Part shown: positions 51,649-60,763 of the stretch, piece by piece
Numbering within the stretch: the stretch's first letter is position 1
How the letters are laid out: every line of letters starts with the position of its first letter
Assembly: GCA_020845495.1 (NCBI GenBank)
Contig: JADLFM010000166.1
Location: forward strand, 124,001 to 188,000
Direction: 5' to 3'
DNA from: Chloroflexota bacterium
Lineage (GTDB): Bacteria > Chloroflexota > UBA6077 > JACCZL01
Length of the DNA: 64,000 nucleotides
Position numbers and translations under genes: made by a program
The notes under the pieces: generated by a model
The model's database searches: none
What the model saw: only the letters and a program-made list of their open reading frames with translations
Told to the model about the DNA's origin: nothing

Positions 51649-52229
51649 ATGACGCGACGGCCGCGATCTGGCGGCCGGAAGATGACCTGGAAGAGATTCT
51701 GGTGTCGGAAGCCGCGCTCTCGGAGCGGATCGCGGCGCTGGGCGAGCAGATCACTGCGGATTACCAGGGCAAGCGGTTGCTGCTGCTCGGGGTGCTGAAG
51801 GGCGCGGTCCTGTTCCTCGTCGACCTGGCTCGCCAGATCAATCTGCCGCTCGAAATCGACTTCATGGCGACCTCGAGCTACGGTGCGAGCACGCAGTCGA
51901 GTGGGGTCGTACGAATCCTGAAGGACTTAGAGGACTCCATCGAAGGGCAGCACGTCTTGATCGTCGAGGACATCGTGGACAGTGGGCTGACGCTGGCCTA
52001 CATTCTGCGCGCGCTCCAGGCGCGCAGCCCGGCCAGCATCAAGGTCTGCGGTCTGCTGGTCAAAGATCGCGCCCGCGACCACGAGGTGCCCGTAGACTAC
52101 CTGGGCTTCAAGATCCCGGATCGCTTCGTGGTCGGCTACGGACTAGATTACGCCGAGCGCTACCGCAACCTCCCGTACATCGGGGTGCTGCGGCCTGACC
52201 TCTACCGGAACAGAGAGGCGGGGGCCTGA
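51645..52229 (+). CDS. hpt: Hypoxanthine phosphoribosyltransferase
   Basis: A 194-residue type I phosphoribosyltransferase salvaging hypoxanthine/guanine. The PRPP loop is VLIVEDIVDSGLTLAYI. LLLGVLKGAVLFLVDLAR, DFMATSSYGAST and YLGFKIPDRFVVGYGLDYAERYRNLPYIGVL are characteristic. It lies between tilS and ftsH as in many Gram-positive and Chloroflexota genomes, and the upstream overlap (ATGA) couples it to tilS. ftsH has its own promoter. Confidence 0.96.
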   Translation: MNDATAAIWRPEDDLEEILVSEAALSERIAALGEQITADYQGKRLLLLGVLKGAVLFLVDLARQINLPLEIDFMATSSYGASTQSSGVVRILKDLEDSIEGQHVLIVEDIVDSGLTLAYILRALQARSPASIKVCGLLVKDRARDHEVPVDYLGFKIPDRFVVGYGLDYAERYRNLPYIGVLRPDLYRNREAGA

Positions 52230-52267
52230 GGATGGCCGTTTCATTGGGATGGAAGCGGCGAACCCTT

Positions 52268-52276
52268 TGTTATACT
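52268..52276 (+). promoter_or_regulatory. Extended -10 promoter of ftsH
   Basis: TG-T-TATACT (52268-52276), about 70 nt upstream of the ftsH ATG. The nearest -35-like TTGGGA is 21 nt away, too far to be optimal, so the TG element probably does the work. Confidence 0.55.
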
Positions 52277-52345
52277 ACTGCCGCAGCCGCGACCTGGATA
52301 CACGTCGCGCGGTGCAACCGTCGCCATGAGCGACTGGAGGCCTGA

Positions 52346-54295
52346 ATGGATACGAAGTGGCTGCGAAACAGCTTCGTGTACCTGATCATCCTCGTAGCCA
52401 TCATCGCCCTGTTCTTCACGGTCTTCCAGCCGGGTCGCGATCAGGGTGACACGACCATCAGTCTGAACGAGCTTGCGACGGCCGTCAAGCGTGGCGAAGT
52501 GAAGCGCATCGATGTCTCAGACGACAAGATGACGGTCGAGATCCCCGGGCGCGGCAAGTTCACCGCTCGCAAGGAGCGGAACGCCACCGTCCCGGACTTG
52601 ATGGCCTCCTACGGTGTTACGCCCGAGGAGTTCAGCCGCGTCGACTACCGGGTGACGGATCCGCCGCAGTTCTCGAACTGGCTCGGGCTGCTGGTGAACC
52701 TGCTTCCATTGGTCTTCTTCGGCGCGATCCTGCTCTTCATGATGCGGCAGGCCCAGGGTAGCAACAACCAGGCGCTCTCGTTCGGCAAGAGCCGCGCCCG
52801 GATGTTCATGGGCAACAAGCCGACGATCACGTTCTCGGACGTGGCCGGCGTCGAGGAAGCCAAGCAGGAGTTGGCCGAGGTCGTGGAGTTCCTGAAGTAC
52901 CCGGAGAAGTTTTCGGCCCTCGGCGCGCGCATCCCGAAGGGAGTGCTGCTGGTCGGACCGCCAGGGACGGGGAAGACGCTGCTCTCGCGGGCGGTAGCAG
53001 GCGAGGCGGGGGTGCCGTTCTTTAGCATCTCGGGTTCCGAGTTCGTCGAGATGTTCGTCGGCGTAGGCGCTTCACGGGTACGCGATCTGTTCGATCAGGC
53101 GAAGCGTAACGCCCCGTGCATCGTCTTCGTGGACGAGATCGACGCAGTCGGACGGCAGCGCGGCGCCGGCCTTGGCGGCAGCCACGACGAGCGCGAGCAG
53201 ACGCTGAACCAGATTCTGGTCGAGATGGACGGCTTCGACACCAACACCAACGTCATCGTGATCGCGGCCACGAACCGCCCGGACGTGCTCGACCCGGCGC
53301 TCTTGCGTCCTGGCCGCTTCGACCGGCAGGTCGTGCTGCCGCAGCCAGACATCAATGGCCGTCGCGCGATCCTCGAGGTCCACGCCAAGGGCAAGCCGCT
53401 CGACAAGACCGTCCGGCTCGAAACGCTCGCCAAGCAGACGCCTGGCTTCTCTGGCGCGGACCTGGCGAACCTCATCAACGAGGCCGCCATCCTGTCGGCG
53501 CGCCGCAACAAGAAGACGATCGGCATGCAAGAGATGGAAGAGGCGATCGACCGAGTCATCGCCGGTCCGGAGCGCAAGAGCCGGCTCATCTCCGAGCGTG
53601 AGAAGCGCGTGACAGCCTACCATGAGGGCGGCCACGCCGTCGTCGGGCGCTTCCTCAAGAATCACGATCCGGTGCACAAGATCTCGATCATCGCCCGAGG
53701 CATGATGGGCGGTTACACGCGATACCTGCCGGTCGAGGATCGCTACCTCTGGACGAAGTCGCAGTTCGAGGATCGGCTGGCTGCCACGCTGGGCGGGCAT
53801 GCGGCCGAGAAGTTGGTGTTCGGGGAGATGAGCACCGGCGCCGAGAACGACATCGAGGTCGCGACGAATATCGCCCGTAAGATGGTCAAAGAGTACGGGA
53901 TGAGCGATCGGCTCGGCCCGGTGGCCCTCGGCCACAAAGAGGAGCTCGTGTTCCTGGGCCGGGAGATCGGGGAGCAGAAGAACTACAGTGAGAAGGTCGC
54001 CGAGGCCATCGACGAGGAGATCCGCCGGCTGATCGATCAGGCGTACATGGAGGCGCTGCGCATCCTCCAGGAAAGGCGCGCTGTGCTCGACCGGCTCGCC
54101 GACGTGCTGGTGCGCGAGGAGACCATCGAGGGCGAGCGCCTGGAGCGGGTGTTCGTGGGAGACGACGACCTGGGGAGCCCCGTCACCCCGATCGACACCC
54201 CGCCGGCGCCGAGCGAGCCGCAAGCGAGCGAGTCGGAGCGGCCGACCCATCAGCCGACGCCCCGACTCATCCCCGGGACGGCGACCGGCGCCTGA
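52346..54295 (+). CDS. ftsH: ATP-dependent zinc metalloprotease FtsH
   Basis: A 649-residue membrane AAA+ protease. Two N-terminal helices (about 8-30 and 108-133) flank a small extracytoplasmic domain. The AAA domain has Walker A GPPGTGKT (204-211), Walker [10 protein letters not shown], the second region of homology [21 protein letters not shown], and the pore motif near [17 protein letters not shown]. The zinc site is HEGGH (426-430). A Pro-rich tail closes the protein. It degrades misfolded membrane proteins and regulators. It has its own extended -10 promoter and a strong terminator. Confidence 0.98.
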   Translation: MDTKWLRNSFVYLIILVAIIALFFTVFQPGRDQGDTTISLNELATAVKRGEVKRIDVSDDKMTVEIPGRGKFTARKERNATVPDLMASYGVTPEEFSRVDYRVTDPPQFSNWLGLLVNLLPLVFFGAILLFMMRQAQGSNNQALSFGKSRARMFMGNKPTITFSDVAGVEEAKQELAEVVEFLKYPEKFSALGARIPKGVLLVGPPGTGKTLLSRAVAGEAGVPFFSISGSEFVEMFVGVGASRVRDLFDQAKRNAPCIVFVDEIDAVGRQRGAGLGGSHDEREQTLNQILVEMDGFDTNTNVIVIAATNRPDVLDPALLRPGRFDRQVVLPQPDINGRRAILEVHAKGKPLDKTVRLETLAKQTPGFSGADLANLINEAAILSARRNKKTIGMQEMEEAIDRVIAGPERKSRLISEREKRVTAYHEGGHAVVGRFLKNHDPVHKISIIARGMMGGYTRYLPVEDRYLWTKSQFEDRLAATLGGHAAEKLVFGEMSTGAENDIEVATNIARKMVKEYGMSDRLGPVALGHKEELVFLGREIGEQKNYSEKVAEAIDEEIRRLIDQAYMEALRILQERRAVLDRLADVLVREETIEGERLERVFVGDDDLGSPVTPIDTPPAPSEPQASESERPTHQPTPRLIPGTATGA

Positions 54296-54333
54296 TCTGG
54301 CCTCGGATAGCCCCGGTCACCATGCCAGTATCA

Positions 54334-54367
54334 CGAAAGACCCCGCCACACGTGGCGGGGTCTTTCG
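54334..54367 (+). terminator. Intrinsic terminator of ftsH
   Basis: GAAAGACCCCGCCAC (54335-54349) pairs with GTGGCGGGGTCTTTC (54352-54366), plus one flanking pair. The 3' arm ends in TCTTTC. This is the most terminator-like hairpin in the window. Confidence 0.85.
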
Positions 54368-54415
54368 TCTGTTCTCAAGGCACGCACGTCGCGCGGCGCA
54401 ACGTGCAATCGGTGG

Positions 54416-54424
54416 TGGTATTCT
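54416..54424 (+). promoter_or_regulatory. Extended -10 promoter of prs
   Basis: TG-G-TATTCT (54416-54424) about 48 nt before the prs GTG. It directly follows the ftsH terminator, so prs needs its own promoter. Confidence 0.45.
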
Positions 54425-54472
54425 AGCGGCGCCGCCGTCGGCGGTGTCTGGACCGTTCGTCTGGGAGGGGTC

Positions 54473-55423
54473 GTGTACGGGGAGCTTTCGATCTTCACGG
54501 GCAATGCCCATCCGCAGCTTGCACGCGACGTATGTTCGTACCTGGGCGTGCCGCTGGGGAAGGCCGAAGTCTTCGAGTTCACGAACGAGAATGTCTTCGT
54601 CAAGATCGACCAGAACGTCCGTGAGAACGACGTCTTCGTCATCCAGCCAACCTGCTCGCCCGTCAACCGGAGCGTCATGGAACTGCTGATCATGCTGGAC
54701 GCGCTCAAGCGAGCGTCGGCCAGCCGGATCACGGCGGTCGTTCCATACTTTGCGTACGCCCGTTCCGATAAGAAGGACCAGCCGCGGGTACCGATCACGG
54801 CGCGGCTCGTGGCGGAGCTCCTTCAGGTGGCAGGCGCGGACCGCGTGCTCACCGTCGATCTCCACGCAGGGCAGGTGCAAGGCTTCTTCCGGATCCCCGT
54901 GGACGAACTGACGGCGACCTTCCTACTCGCCGACTACTTCCGGGCCATGGAACTGATCGATCCGGTCGTGGTGGCCGCCGATCTGGGCTTCGCCAAGCGT
55001 GCCCGCAACTTCGCGAATTTGATCGGGGGGTCGGTGGCGTTCGTCGAGAAGCGCCGCCTGGGCAACGAAAGTCGGAGCGAATCGCTCGGCGTCATCGGCG
55101 ACGTGCGGGGCCGAACCGCGATCGTCATCGACGACGAGATCGATACGGCTGGCTCGATTTCGAACGCAGCGGCCATCGTGCGTCGCGAGGGTGCGCGCGA
55201 CGTGCTGGCTGCCTGCACGCACGCCGTCCTGTCCGGCCCGGCCGTCGCACGGCTCGAGTCCTCCGACATCAGCCTGCTCGTGACCACCGATACCTGCCGG
55301 ATCGATGCATCGAAGCGCTACAGCCGGATGCGAGTGCTCCCGGTGGCGCTGCTGCTGGGCGAAGCGATCAGCCGGATTCATACGGGCGGCTCGGTCGGAG
55401 CGCTCTTTGGCGCCGCAACCTGA
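54473..55423 (+). CDS. prs: Ribose-phosphate pyrophosphokinase
   Basis: A 316-residue enzyme making PRPP from ribose-5-phosphate and ATP, the shared precursor of purines, pyrimidines, His, Trp and NAD. ELSIFTGNAHPQLARDVCSYLGV is a typical start. YFAYARSDKKDQPRVPITARLVAELLQVAGADRVLTVDLHAGQVQGFF and the PRPP loop VIDDEIDTAGSI are complete. The GTG has GGGAGGGG about 5 nt upstream. It supplies the PRPP used by pyrR, pyrE and hpt products. It stands as a single gene between two promoters. Confidence 0.97.
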   Translation: MYGELSIFTGNAHPQLARDVCSYLGVPLGKAEVFEFTNENVFVKIDQNVRENDVFVIQPTCSPVNRSVMELLIMLDALKRASASRITAVVPYFAYARSDKKDQPRVPITARLVAELLQVAGADRVLTVDLHAGQVQGFFRIPVDELTATFLLADYFRAMELIDPVVVAADLGFAKRARNFANLIGGSVAFVEKRRLGNESRSESLGVIGDVRGRTAIVIDDEIDTAGSISNAAAIVRREGARDVLAACTHAVLSGPAVARLESSDISLLVTTDTCRIDASKRYSRMRVLPVALLLGEAISRIHTGGSVGALFGAAT

Positions 55424-55554
55424 TCGAGGCACCCCCTCTCCCCCCCTTTCGCCCCGCCCCCGGTTCCCAGGCTCCATGCTGACTTCGCCCGGCCCGTGCT
55501 GTGCGTGCCCTCGACGAGGCCCACGGCTGAATCCGAGGCCGAGCGGGAGACCAC

Positions 55555-55563
55555 TGGTATACT
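55555..55563 (+). promoter_or_regulatory. Extended -10 promoter of secA
   Basis: TG-G-TATACT (55555-55563), about 83 nt upstream of the secA ATG. No good -35. Tandem repeats begin directly downstream. Confidence 0.5.
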
Positions 55564-55629
55564 TCTGCGTCCAGTGACATCTGCGTCCAGTGACGGCGGG
55601 CTCGTACGGTAGATCGGCGTCGGTAGATC
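55564..55629 (+). repeat. Two tandem duplications in the secA leader
   Basis: TCTGCGTCCAGTGACA is repeated at 55564-55579 and 55580-55595 (last base changed). CGGTAGATC recurs at 55607-55615 and 55621-55629 with a 14-bp period. Both lie in the predicted 5' untranslated region between the extended -10 and the secA start. Confidence 0.8.
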
Positions 55630-55645
55630 AGCGCGAGGCGGGCGA

Positions 55646-58321
55646 ATGCTAGGGTGGGTGAACAGGCTGCTAGGCGGCAAGCCGTGGGAGCGTGAGCTCA
55701 ACCGAGTTGCGCCGCTCGTCGAAGAGGCCAACGAGTGCGAGCCAGAAATCCAGGAGCTTTCTGACGAGGAGCTTCGCGACAAGACGACCGAGTTTCGAGG
55801 TCGTCTCCTAGCGGGTGAAGAACTCGACGACCTGTTGCCTGAGGCATTCGCGGCCGTGCGCGAGGCAGCGCGCCGAGCCATCGGCCTGCGCCCCTACGAT
55901 GTGCAGTTGGTCGGCGGCGCCATCCTCCATGGCGGGAAGATCGCCGAGATGCGGACGGGCGAGGGCAAGACGCTCGCGGCGACGCTGCCGGCCTACCTGA
56001 ACGCACTCACCGGCAAGGGCGTCCACGTCGTCACCGTCAACGACTACCTCGCGCGCCGTGACGCCCAGTGGATGGGCCGGGTGTACCATGCGCTCGGGCT
56101 GACGGTCGGCGTCATTCAGCACGAAGCCGCCTTCCTTTACGACCCGGAGTTCCTGGCCGAAGATGCGTCGATGGCCTCACTGCGGCCGGCCGGGCACCGT
56201 CGCGAGGCGTACGCCGCCGACATCACCTACGGCACGAACAACGAGTTCGGATTCGACTACCTCCGCGACAATATGGTGTGGCGCCAAGAGGACATGGTCC
56301 AGCGCGATCTGCACTATGCGATCGTCGACGAGGTAGACAATATCCTGGTCGACGAGGCCCGGACGCCGCTCATCATCTCCGGCCCGGCCGAAGAAGCGAC
56401 CGATTACTATGCGATGTTCGCGCGTATCGCGCCGCGCCTGCGGCCTGAGGTGGACTTCTCGGTCGAGCAGCGGACACGCTCGCTGACGCTGACGGAAGAT
56501 GGCATCGAGCACGTCGAGAAGCTGCTCGGTATTCAGAACCTGTACGATCCGGAGAACTTCGAGCTTACCCACTACCTCGAGAACGCGATGAAGGCTCAGG
56601 TGCTCTTCATTCGCGACGACCAGTACGTCGTCAAGGATGGCGAGATCATCATCGTCGACGAGTTCACCGGTCGGATGATGGTAGGCCGGCGCTATAGCGA
56701 AGGATTGCATCAGGCGATCGAGGCCAAGGAAGGGGTGCGAGTTCAGCGCGAGAACGTCACGCTGGCACGGATCACCTTCCAGAACTATTTCCGGCTCTAC
56801 GGAAAGCTCGCGGGCATGACAGGAACGGCGCTGACCGAGGCCGATGAGTTCCGCCGGATCTACAACCTGGACGTGGTGCCGATCCCGACCCACCGGCCGA
56901 TGGTACGTGAGGACCAGTCGGACTTCGTCTTCAAGACGGAGGAGGCCAAGTTCCGGGCGGTCGTGCAGGAGATCAAGGGCCTGTACGAGACCGGCCGGCC
57001 GGTGCTCGTGGGTACGGTCTCGATCGAAAAGTCGGAACGGCTGGCAGACCTGCTGCGCCGGACGGGCGTCCCGCACCAGGTGCTCAACGCCAAGCAGCAC
57101 GAACGCGAGGCGTCGATCATCGCACAGGCCGGCCGACCGAACACGGTGACGATCGCGACGAACATGGCTGGCCGCGGCGTCGACATCCTGCTGGGCGGGA
57201 ATCCGGCTGGGCTTGCCGACGAGATGCTGCGCGAGCAGAAGGTCGACCGAACGACCGCGACGCCCGATCAACTCTCGGAGGCGATCCGAGAGGCCGAGGC
57301 CATCGTCGAGCGCGACCGCGAGGCGGTCATCGAACTGGGCGGGCTCCACATCCTCGGCACCGAGCGACACGAAGCCCGGCGAATCGACAACCAGTTGCGA
57401 GGGCGAGCCGGCCGGCAGGGCGATCCTGGCTCGTCGCGCTTCTACGTCTCACTCCAGGACGATCTCATGAAGCGCTTCGGCGGCCAGTCGATCGCCGGGC
57501 TGATGGAGAAGCTCGGGCTGGAGGAGGACGTTCCGCTCGAGCATTCCTGGGTCAACAAGGCCATCGAGAACGCTCAGACAAAGGTCGAGGCGTACAACTT
57601 CGATATCCGGAAGCACGTCGTCGAGTACGACGACGTGATGAACCGCCAGCGCGAGATCATCTATGCCGACCGCCGTAAGGTGCTGGCCCAGGACAACCTG
57701 CGGTCGATGATCGAGGAGTGGGTTGAGGAAGAGCTCACCTCGCTCGTCGACACGCACCTGCCGGCCGAAGATACGAGCCTCTGGGATTACGAGGCACTCC
57801 TGAACCAGCTCCGGATGCTCATGCCCATCCCCGACTCGGTGACCATCGAGGAGTTGGAGACCTACACTCGCGAGGAGCTTCAGGAGCAGCTCGTGCATCT
57901 CGCGAGCGACGTGTACGACAGACGCGAAGAGCAGTTCGGCCCAGAGCTGATGCGCTTCATCGAGCGTGCCTGGATGCTGAACGTCATCGACCGGCTCTGG
58001 ATTCGACATCTGACGGCAATCGACGACGTTCGCGAGGGCATCGGCCTGCGTGCCTACGGGCAGCGTGACCCGCTCGTCGAGTACAAGGTGGAAGCCGCGG
58101 CCATGTTCGAGGATCTCCTCGGGCAAATCCAGCACGACGTGGTTTACGCTATCTATCATGTCGAGCCTCGGCAAGAACCCGTGCGGCGCCCGACGCCAAT
58201 GACGACCAATCACGACGAAGACAGAGGAAACCAGCCGGTACGAGCTGGCAAGAAGGTCGGCCGGAATGATCCCTGTCCGTGCGGGAGCGGTCGAAAGTAC
58301 AAGAAGTGTCACGGGCGCTAA
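55646..58321 (+). CDS. secA: Preprotein translocase ATPase SecA
   Basis: An 891-residue motor that drives proteins through SecYEG. Walker A TGEGKT has K108, the same residue number as in E. coli. The [13 protein letters not shown]alker B, the preprotein cross-linking region, [49 protein letters not shown] and the C-terminal helical scaffold are intact. The zinc-binding tail is complete (C877, C879, C888, H889 in [15 protein letters not shown]). It is followed by the MoxR gene after 10 nt, so both may be co-transcribed. Confidence 0.98.
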   Translation: MLGWVNRLLGGKPWERELNRVAPLVEEANECEPEIQELSDEELRDKTTEFRGRLLAGEELDDLLPEAFAAVREAARRAIGLRPYDVQLVGGAILHGGKIAEMRTGEGKTLAATLPAYLNALTGKGVHVVTVNDYLARRDAQWMGRVYHALGLTVGVIQHEAAFLYDPEFLAEDASMASLRPAGHRREAYAADITYGTNNEFGFDYLRDNMVWRQEDMVQRDLHYAIVDEVDNILVDEARTPLIISGPAEEATDYYAMFARIAPRLRPEVDFSVEQRTRSLTLTEDGIEHVEKLLGIQNLYDPENFELTHYLENAMKAQVLFIRDDQYVVKDGEIIIVDEFTGRMMVGRRYSEGLHQAIEAKEGVRVQRENVTLARITFQNYFRLYGKLAGMTGTALTEADEFRRIYNLDVVPIPTHRPMVREDQSDFVFKTEEAKFRAVVQEIKGLYETGRPVLVGTVSIEKSERLADLLRRTGVPHQVLNAKQHEREASIIAQAGRPNTVTIATNMAGRGVDILLGGNPAGLADEMLREQKVDRTTATPDQLSEAIREAEAIVERDREAVIELGGLHILGTERHEARRIDNQLRGRAGRQGDPGSSRFYVSLQDDLMKRFGGQSIAGLMEKLGLEEDVPLEHSWVNKAIENAQTKVEAYNFDIRKHVVEYDDVMNRQREIIYADRRKVLAQDNLRSMIEEWVEEELTSLVDTHLPAEDTSLWDYEALLNQLRMLMPIPDSVTIEELETYTREELQEQLVHLASDVYDRREEQFGPELMRFIERAWMLNVIDRLWIRHLTAIDDVREGIGLRAYGQRDPLVEYKVEAAAMFEDLLGQIQHDVVYAIYHVEPRQEPVRRPTPMTTNHDEDRGNQPVRAGKKVGRNDPCPCGSGRKYKKCHGR

Positions 58322-58331
58322 GTGAGGACAT

Positions 58332-59285
58332 ATGGATCGGCGTCCGAGCGAGGTCTTACAGGCGGTTCTCCAGAATGTTGAGAAGGTCGTCGTTGGGAAG
58401 CGCAACGAGATCGAGCTGACGATCGTGGCGCTGGCCGGGCAGGGGCACGTCCTGATTGAGGACGTACCAGGCGTCGGCAAGACGATGATGGCCAAGTCAC
58501 TGGCGCGGTCGCTCGGATGCACGTTCAAGCGCATCCAGTTCACGCCGGATCTGCTGCCCAGCGACGTGACTGGCGTCTCGGTCTACAACCAGCGCAGCGG
58601 CGAGTTCGAGTTCCGGGCCGGGCCGGTCGTCGCTCAGGTGGTGCTCGCTGACGAGATCAATCGGGCGACGCCCAAAACCCAGGCAGCCTTGCTCGAAGCG
58701 ATGGAAGAGCAGCAGATCACGGTCGACGGCGAGACTTACGACCTGCCGCGCCCGTTCATCGTGCTGGCGACCCAGAACCCAATCGAGTACGAGGGGACGT
58801 TTCCGCTCCCTGAGTCACAGCTTGACCGGTTCATGTTGCGGGTGCACCTCGGGTATCCACGTCGCGACGAAGAGATGTCGATCCTCGAACGGCAGCAACG
58901 GTCGCACCCGGTCGAGACGCTCACCGAGGTCACGACGGCCGAGGAGGTGCGCGAGGTCCAGCGGGCCGTCCGCGAGGTGTTCGTTGACGACTTGATCCGC
59001 CGCTACGTGGTGGACCTGACGACCGCGACCCGCACGCATCCGGACGTGTACGTGGGGGCAAGCCCGCGCGCCTCGCTGTCGTTGCTACGGGCGGCCCAGG
59101 CGCTCGCGCTGCTGCGCAGCCGAGAGTTCGTCACGCCCGACGACGTCAAGGAACTGGCCATGGCCGCGCTCGCGCACCGGGTGATCGTTATGCCGTCAGC
59201 GCGCGTGAAGGATGTGTCCGGCGCAACGGTGGTGGAAGAGCTAACCACCAACGTTCCGGTGCCGGGGAGCCGGGTGACGGTCTGA
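58332..59285 (+). CDS. MoxR-family AAA+ ATPase
   Basis: A 317-residue AAA_3 ATPase. Walker A is EDVPGVGKT, Walker [25 protein letters not shown], and sensor 1 [23 protein letters not shown]. The C-terminal AAA lid contains [29 protein letters not shown]. MoxR proteins act as chaperones in maturing partner complexes, often through DUF58 proteins like the next gene product. GAGG precedes the ATG. It starts a trio with DUF58 and transglutaminase-like genes. Confidence 0.94.
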   Translation: MDRRPSEVLQAVLQNVEKVVVGKRNEIELTIVALAGQGHVLIEDVPGVGKTMMAKSLARSLGCTFKRIQFTPDLLPSDVTGVSVYNQRSGEFEFRAGPVVAQVVLADEINRATPKTQAALLEAMEEQQITVDGETYDLPRPFIVLATQNPIEYEGTFPLPESQLDRFMLRVHLGYPRRDEEMSILERQQRSHPVETLTEVTTAEEVREVQRAVREVFVDDLIRRYVVDLTTATRTHPDVYVGASPRASLSLLRAAQALALLRSREFVTPDDVKELAMAALAHRVIVMPSARVKDVSGATVVEELTTNVPVPGSRVTV

Positions 59286-59315
59286 CCGTGGCGAGCCGGT
59301 CGTGGTAGTCCGACC

Positions 59316-60575
59316 ATGATGAAGCGGCTCCGAGCCAGGTGGCCAGTCGGCATCCTGGTCCTGTTCGTCCTCACGGCGCTCGTCGCGCTGGCGGGCGGCT
59401 GGTATCTGATGTTCGTTTCCGCCTGGATCGTGCTGCTGCTCGTCGGAGTGGCCTATCTACTATCCATCGTCGGCCTGCGGGCGCTCCATTTCGAGCGCAA
59501 GCCCCAGGCGCTGCGGGCGGAAGTTGGCTCCTACTTCAACGAGCGAATTGTCGTCGAGAATCTGTCGTGGATCCCCAAACTGTGGTTGGAGATCGAAGAT
59601 CAGGGCCAGCATCCGGAGCACACGGCCAGTTTCGTCGTGTCGCTCGGGCCGTGGGGCCGGTTCGTACGGCCGGTCCACACGCTCTGCCAGCAGCGCGGCG
59701 TCTTCCAACTTGGACCGGTCATCGCGCATAGCGGCGACCCGTTCGGGCTGTTCCGCCAGCATCGACAGGTCGACGGCGTGAGCACGCTAGTGGTGTACCC
59801 GATTGCCGTGCCGCTCTCGGCGTTTGGCCCGATTCGCGGCGAACTGTCTGGCGGAGCGCTTCAGGGCGAGCGGGTCCAGCACACGACCACGAACGTCGCC
59901 GGTGTCCGCGAGTACCGTCCGGGCGACACCTTCAACCGGATCCACTGGCGCACGACGGCTCGGCAGCGTCAACTGATGGTCAAGGAGTTCGAGCTCGATC
60001 CGTTCGCCGACATCTGGCTCGTGCTCGACCTTGACCAGCAATGGATGCTGGGGAGCGGACCGGAGTCGTTGGAGGAGTACGCCGTTACGATCTGCGCCTC
60101 GCTGGCAAAGTTCTTCCTCGATGAGAATCGTGCCCTGGGATTCGCGTCCCAGGGCGTGAGGCTCACCCCCGACCGCGGTCCCCGCCAACTGCTGAAGATC
60201 CTCGAGGTGCTGGCGTATGTCCGACCGAAGGCGGGGCAACCGCTGGCCGAACTTCTCATCGGCGAGCAGGGACGCTTCAGCAGAGCCGATACGGTCATCG
60301 TAGTAACGGGCGCGCGTGACGATCCCTGGGTACCGGTGATGCGGGGCCTCAGTATGCGGGGCGTGAACGGGCAGGTCGTGTTGCTGGAACCCAGCACCTT
60401 CGGCCGGGTTCCGAAGTCGTTGGATGTGCTCGGAGCCGTGGCGGCGGCACGTCTGCCCACCTACCTCGTCAAGCGCGGCGAATCGCTCCAGGAAGCGCTG
60501 CGGGCGCCGGTCCTGGGAGCGCCGGGCGCGGCTGGCGTGCCGGTTCGGCGCCCGAGCCTTTCCTCGCGCCGTTGA
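59316..60575 (+). CDS. DUF58 domain-containing membrane protein
   Basis: A 419-residue protein. Two hydrophobic segments (about 10-30 and 32-52) anchor it, and the DUF58 domain (about 190-330) carries the signature GVREYRPGDTFNRIHWRTTARQRQLMVKEFE. The rest resembles a von Willebrand A-like fold (DIWLVLDLDQQWM). DUF58 proteins are the usual partners of MoxR ATPases. Position between MoxR and the transglutaminase-like gene is the standard order. Its biochemical role is unknown. Confidence 0.9.
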   Translation: MMKRLRARWPVGILVLFVLTALVALAGGWYLMFVSAWIVLLLVGVAYLLSIVGLRALHFERKPQALRAEVGSYFNERIVVENLSWIPKLWLEIEDQGQHPEHTASFVVSLGPWGRFVRPVHTLCQQRGVFQLGPVIAHSGDPFGLFRQHRQVDGVSTLVVYPIAVPLSAFGPIRGELSGGALQGERVQHTTTNVAGVREYRPGDTFNRIHWRTTARQRQLMVKEFELDPFADIWLVLDLDQQWMLGSGPESLEEYAVTICASLAKFFLDENRALGFASQGVRLTPDRGPRQLLKILEVLAYVRPKAGQPLAELLIGEQGRFSRADTVIVVTGARDDPWVPVMRGLSMRGVNGQVVLLEPSTFGRVPKSLDVLGAVAAARLPTYLVKRGESLQEALRAPVLGAPGAAGVPVRRPSLSSRR

Positions 60576-60763
60576 TGCATCCAGCACCGCGCGGCGAAAC
60601 GTAGATCGGATGGCACGGCCCGCGACTTGCTCTGGTGCTGCCGCCGAGGTGATGCGCCGTGCGTCGGCCCGACGAAACGTTACGTCCGCTACCCGCGACC
60701 GGGTAGCATAGGAATCAGTACCACGCCCCATCCTGGCGCGCATCCAACGACGGAGACGACTCG

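Noticed and set aside
53072..54250. Long minus-strand frame opposite ftsH
   Set aside because: Antisense shadow of a conserved AAA+ protease.
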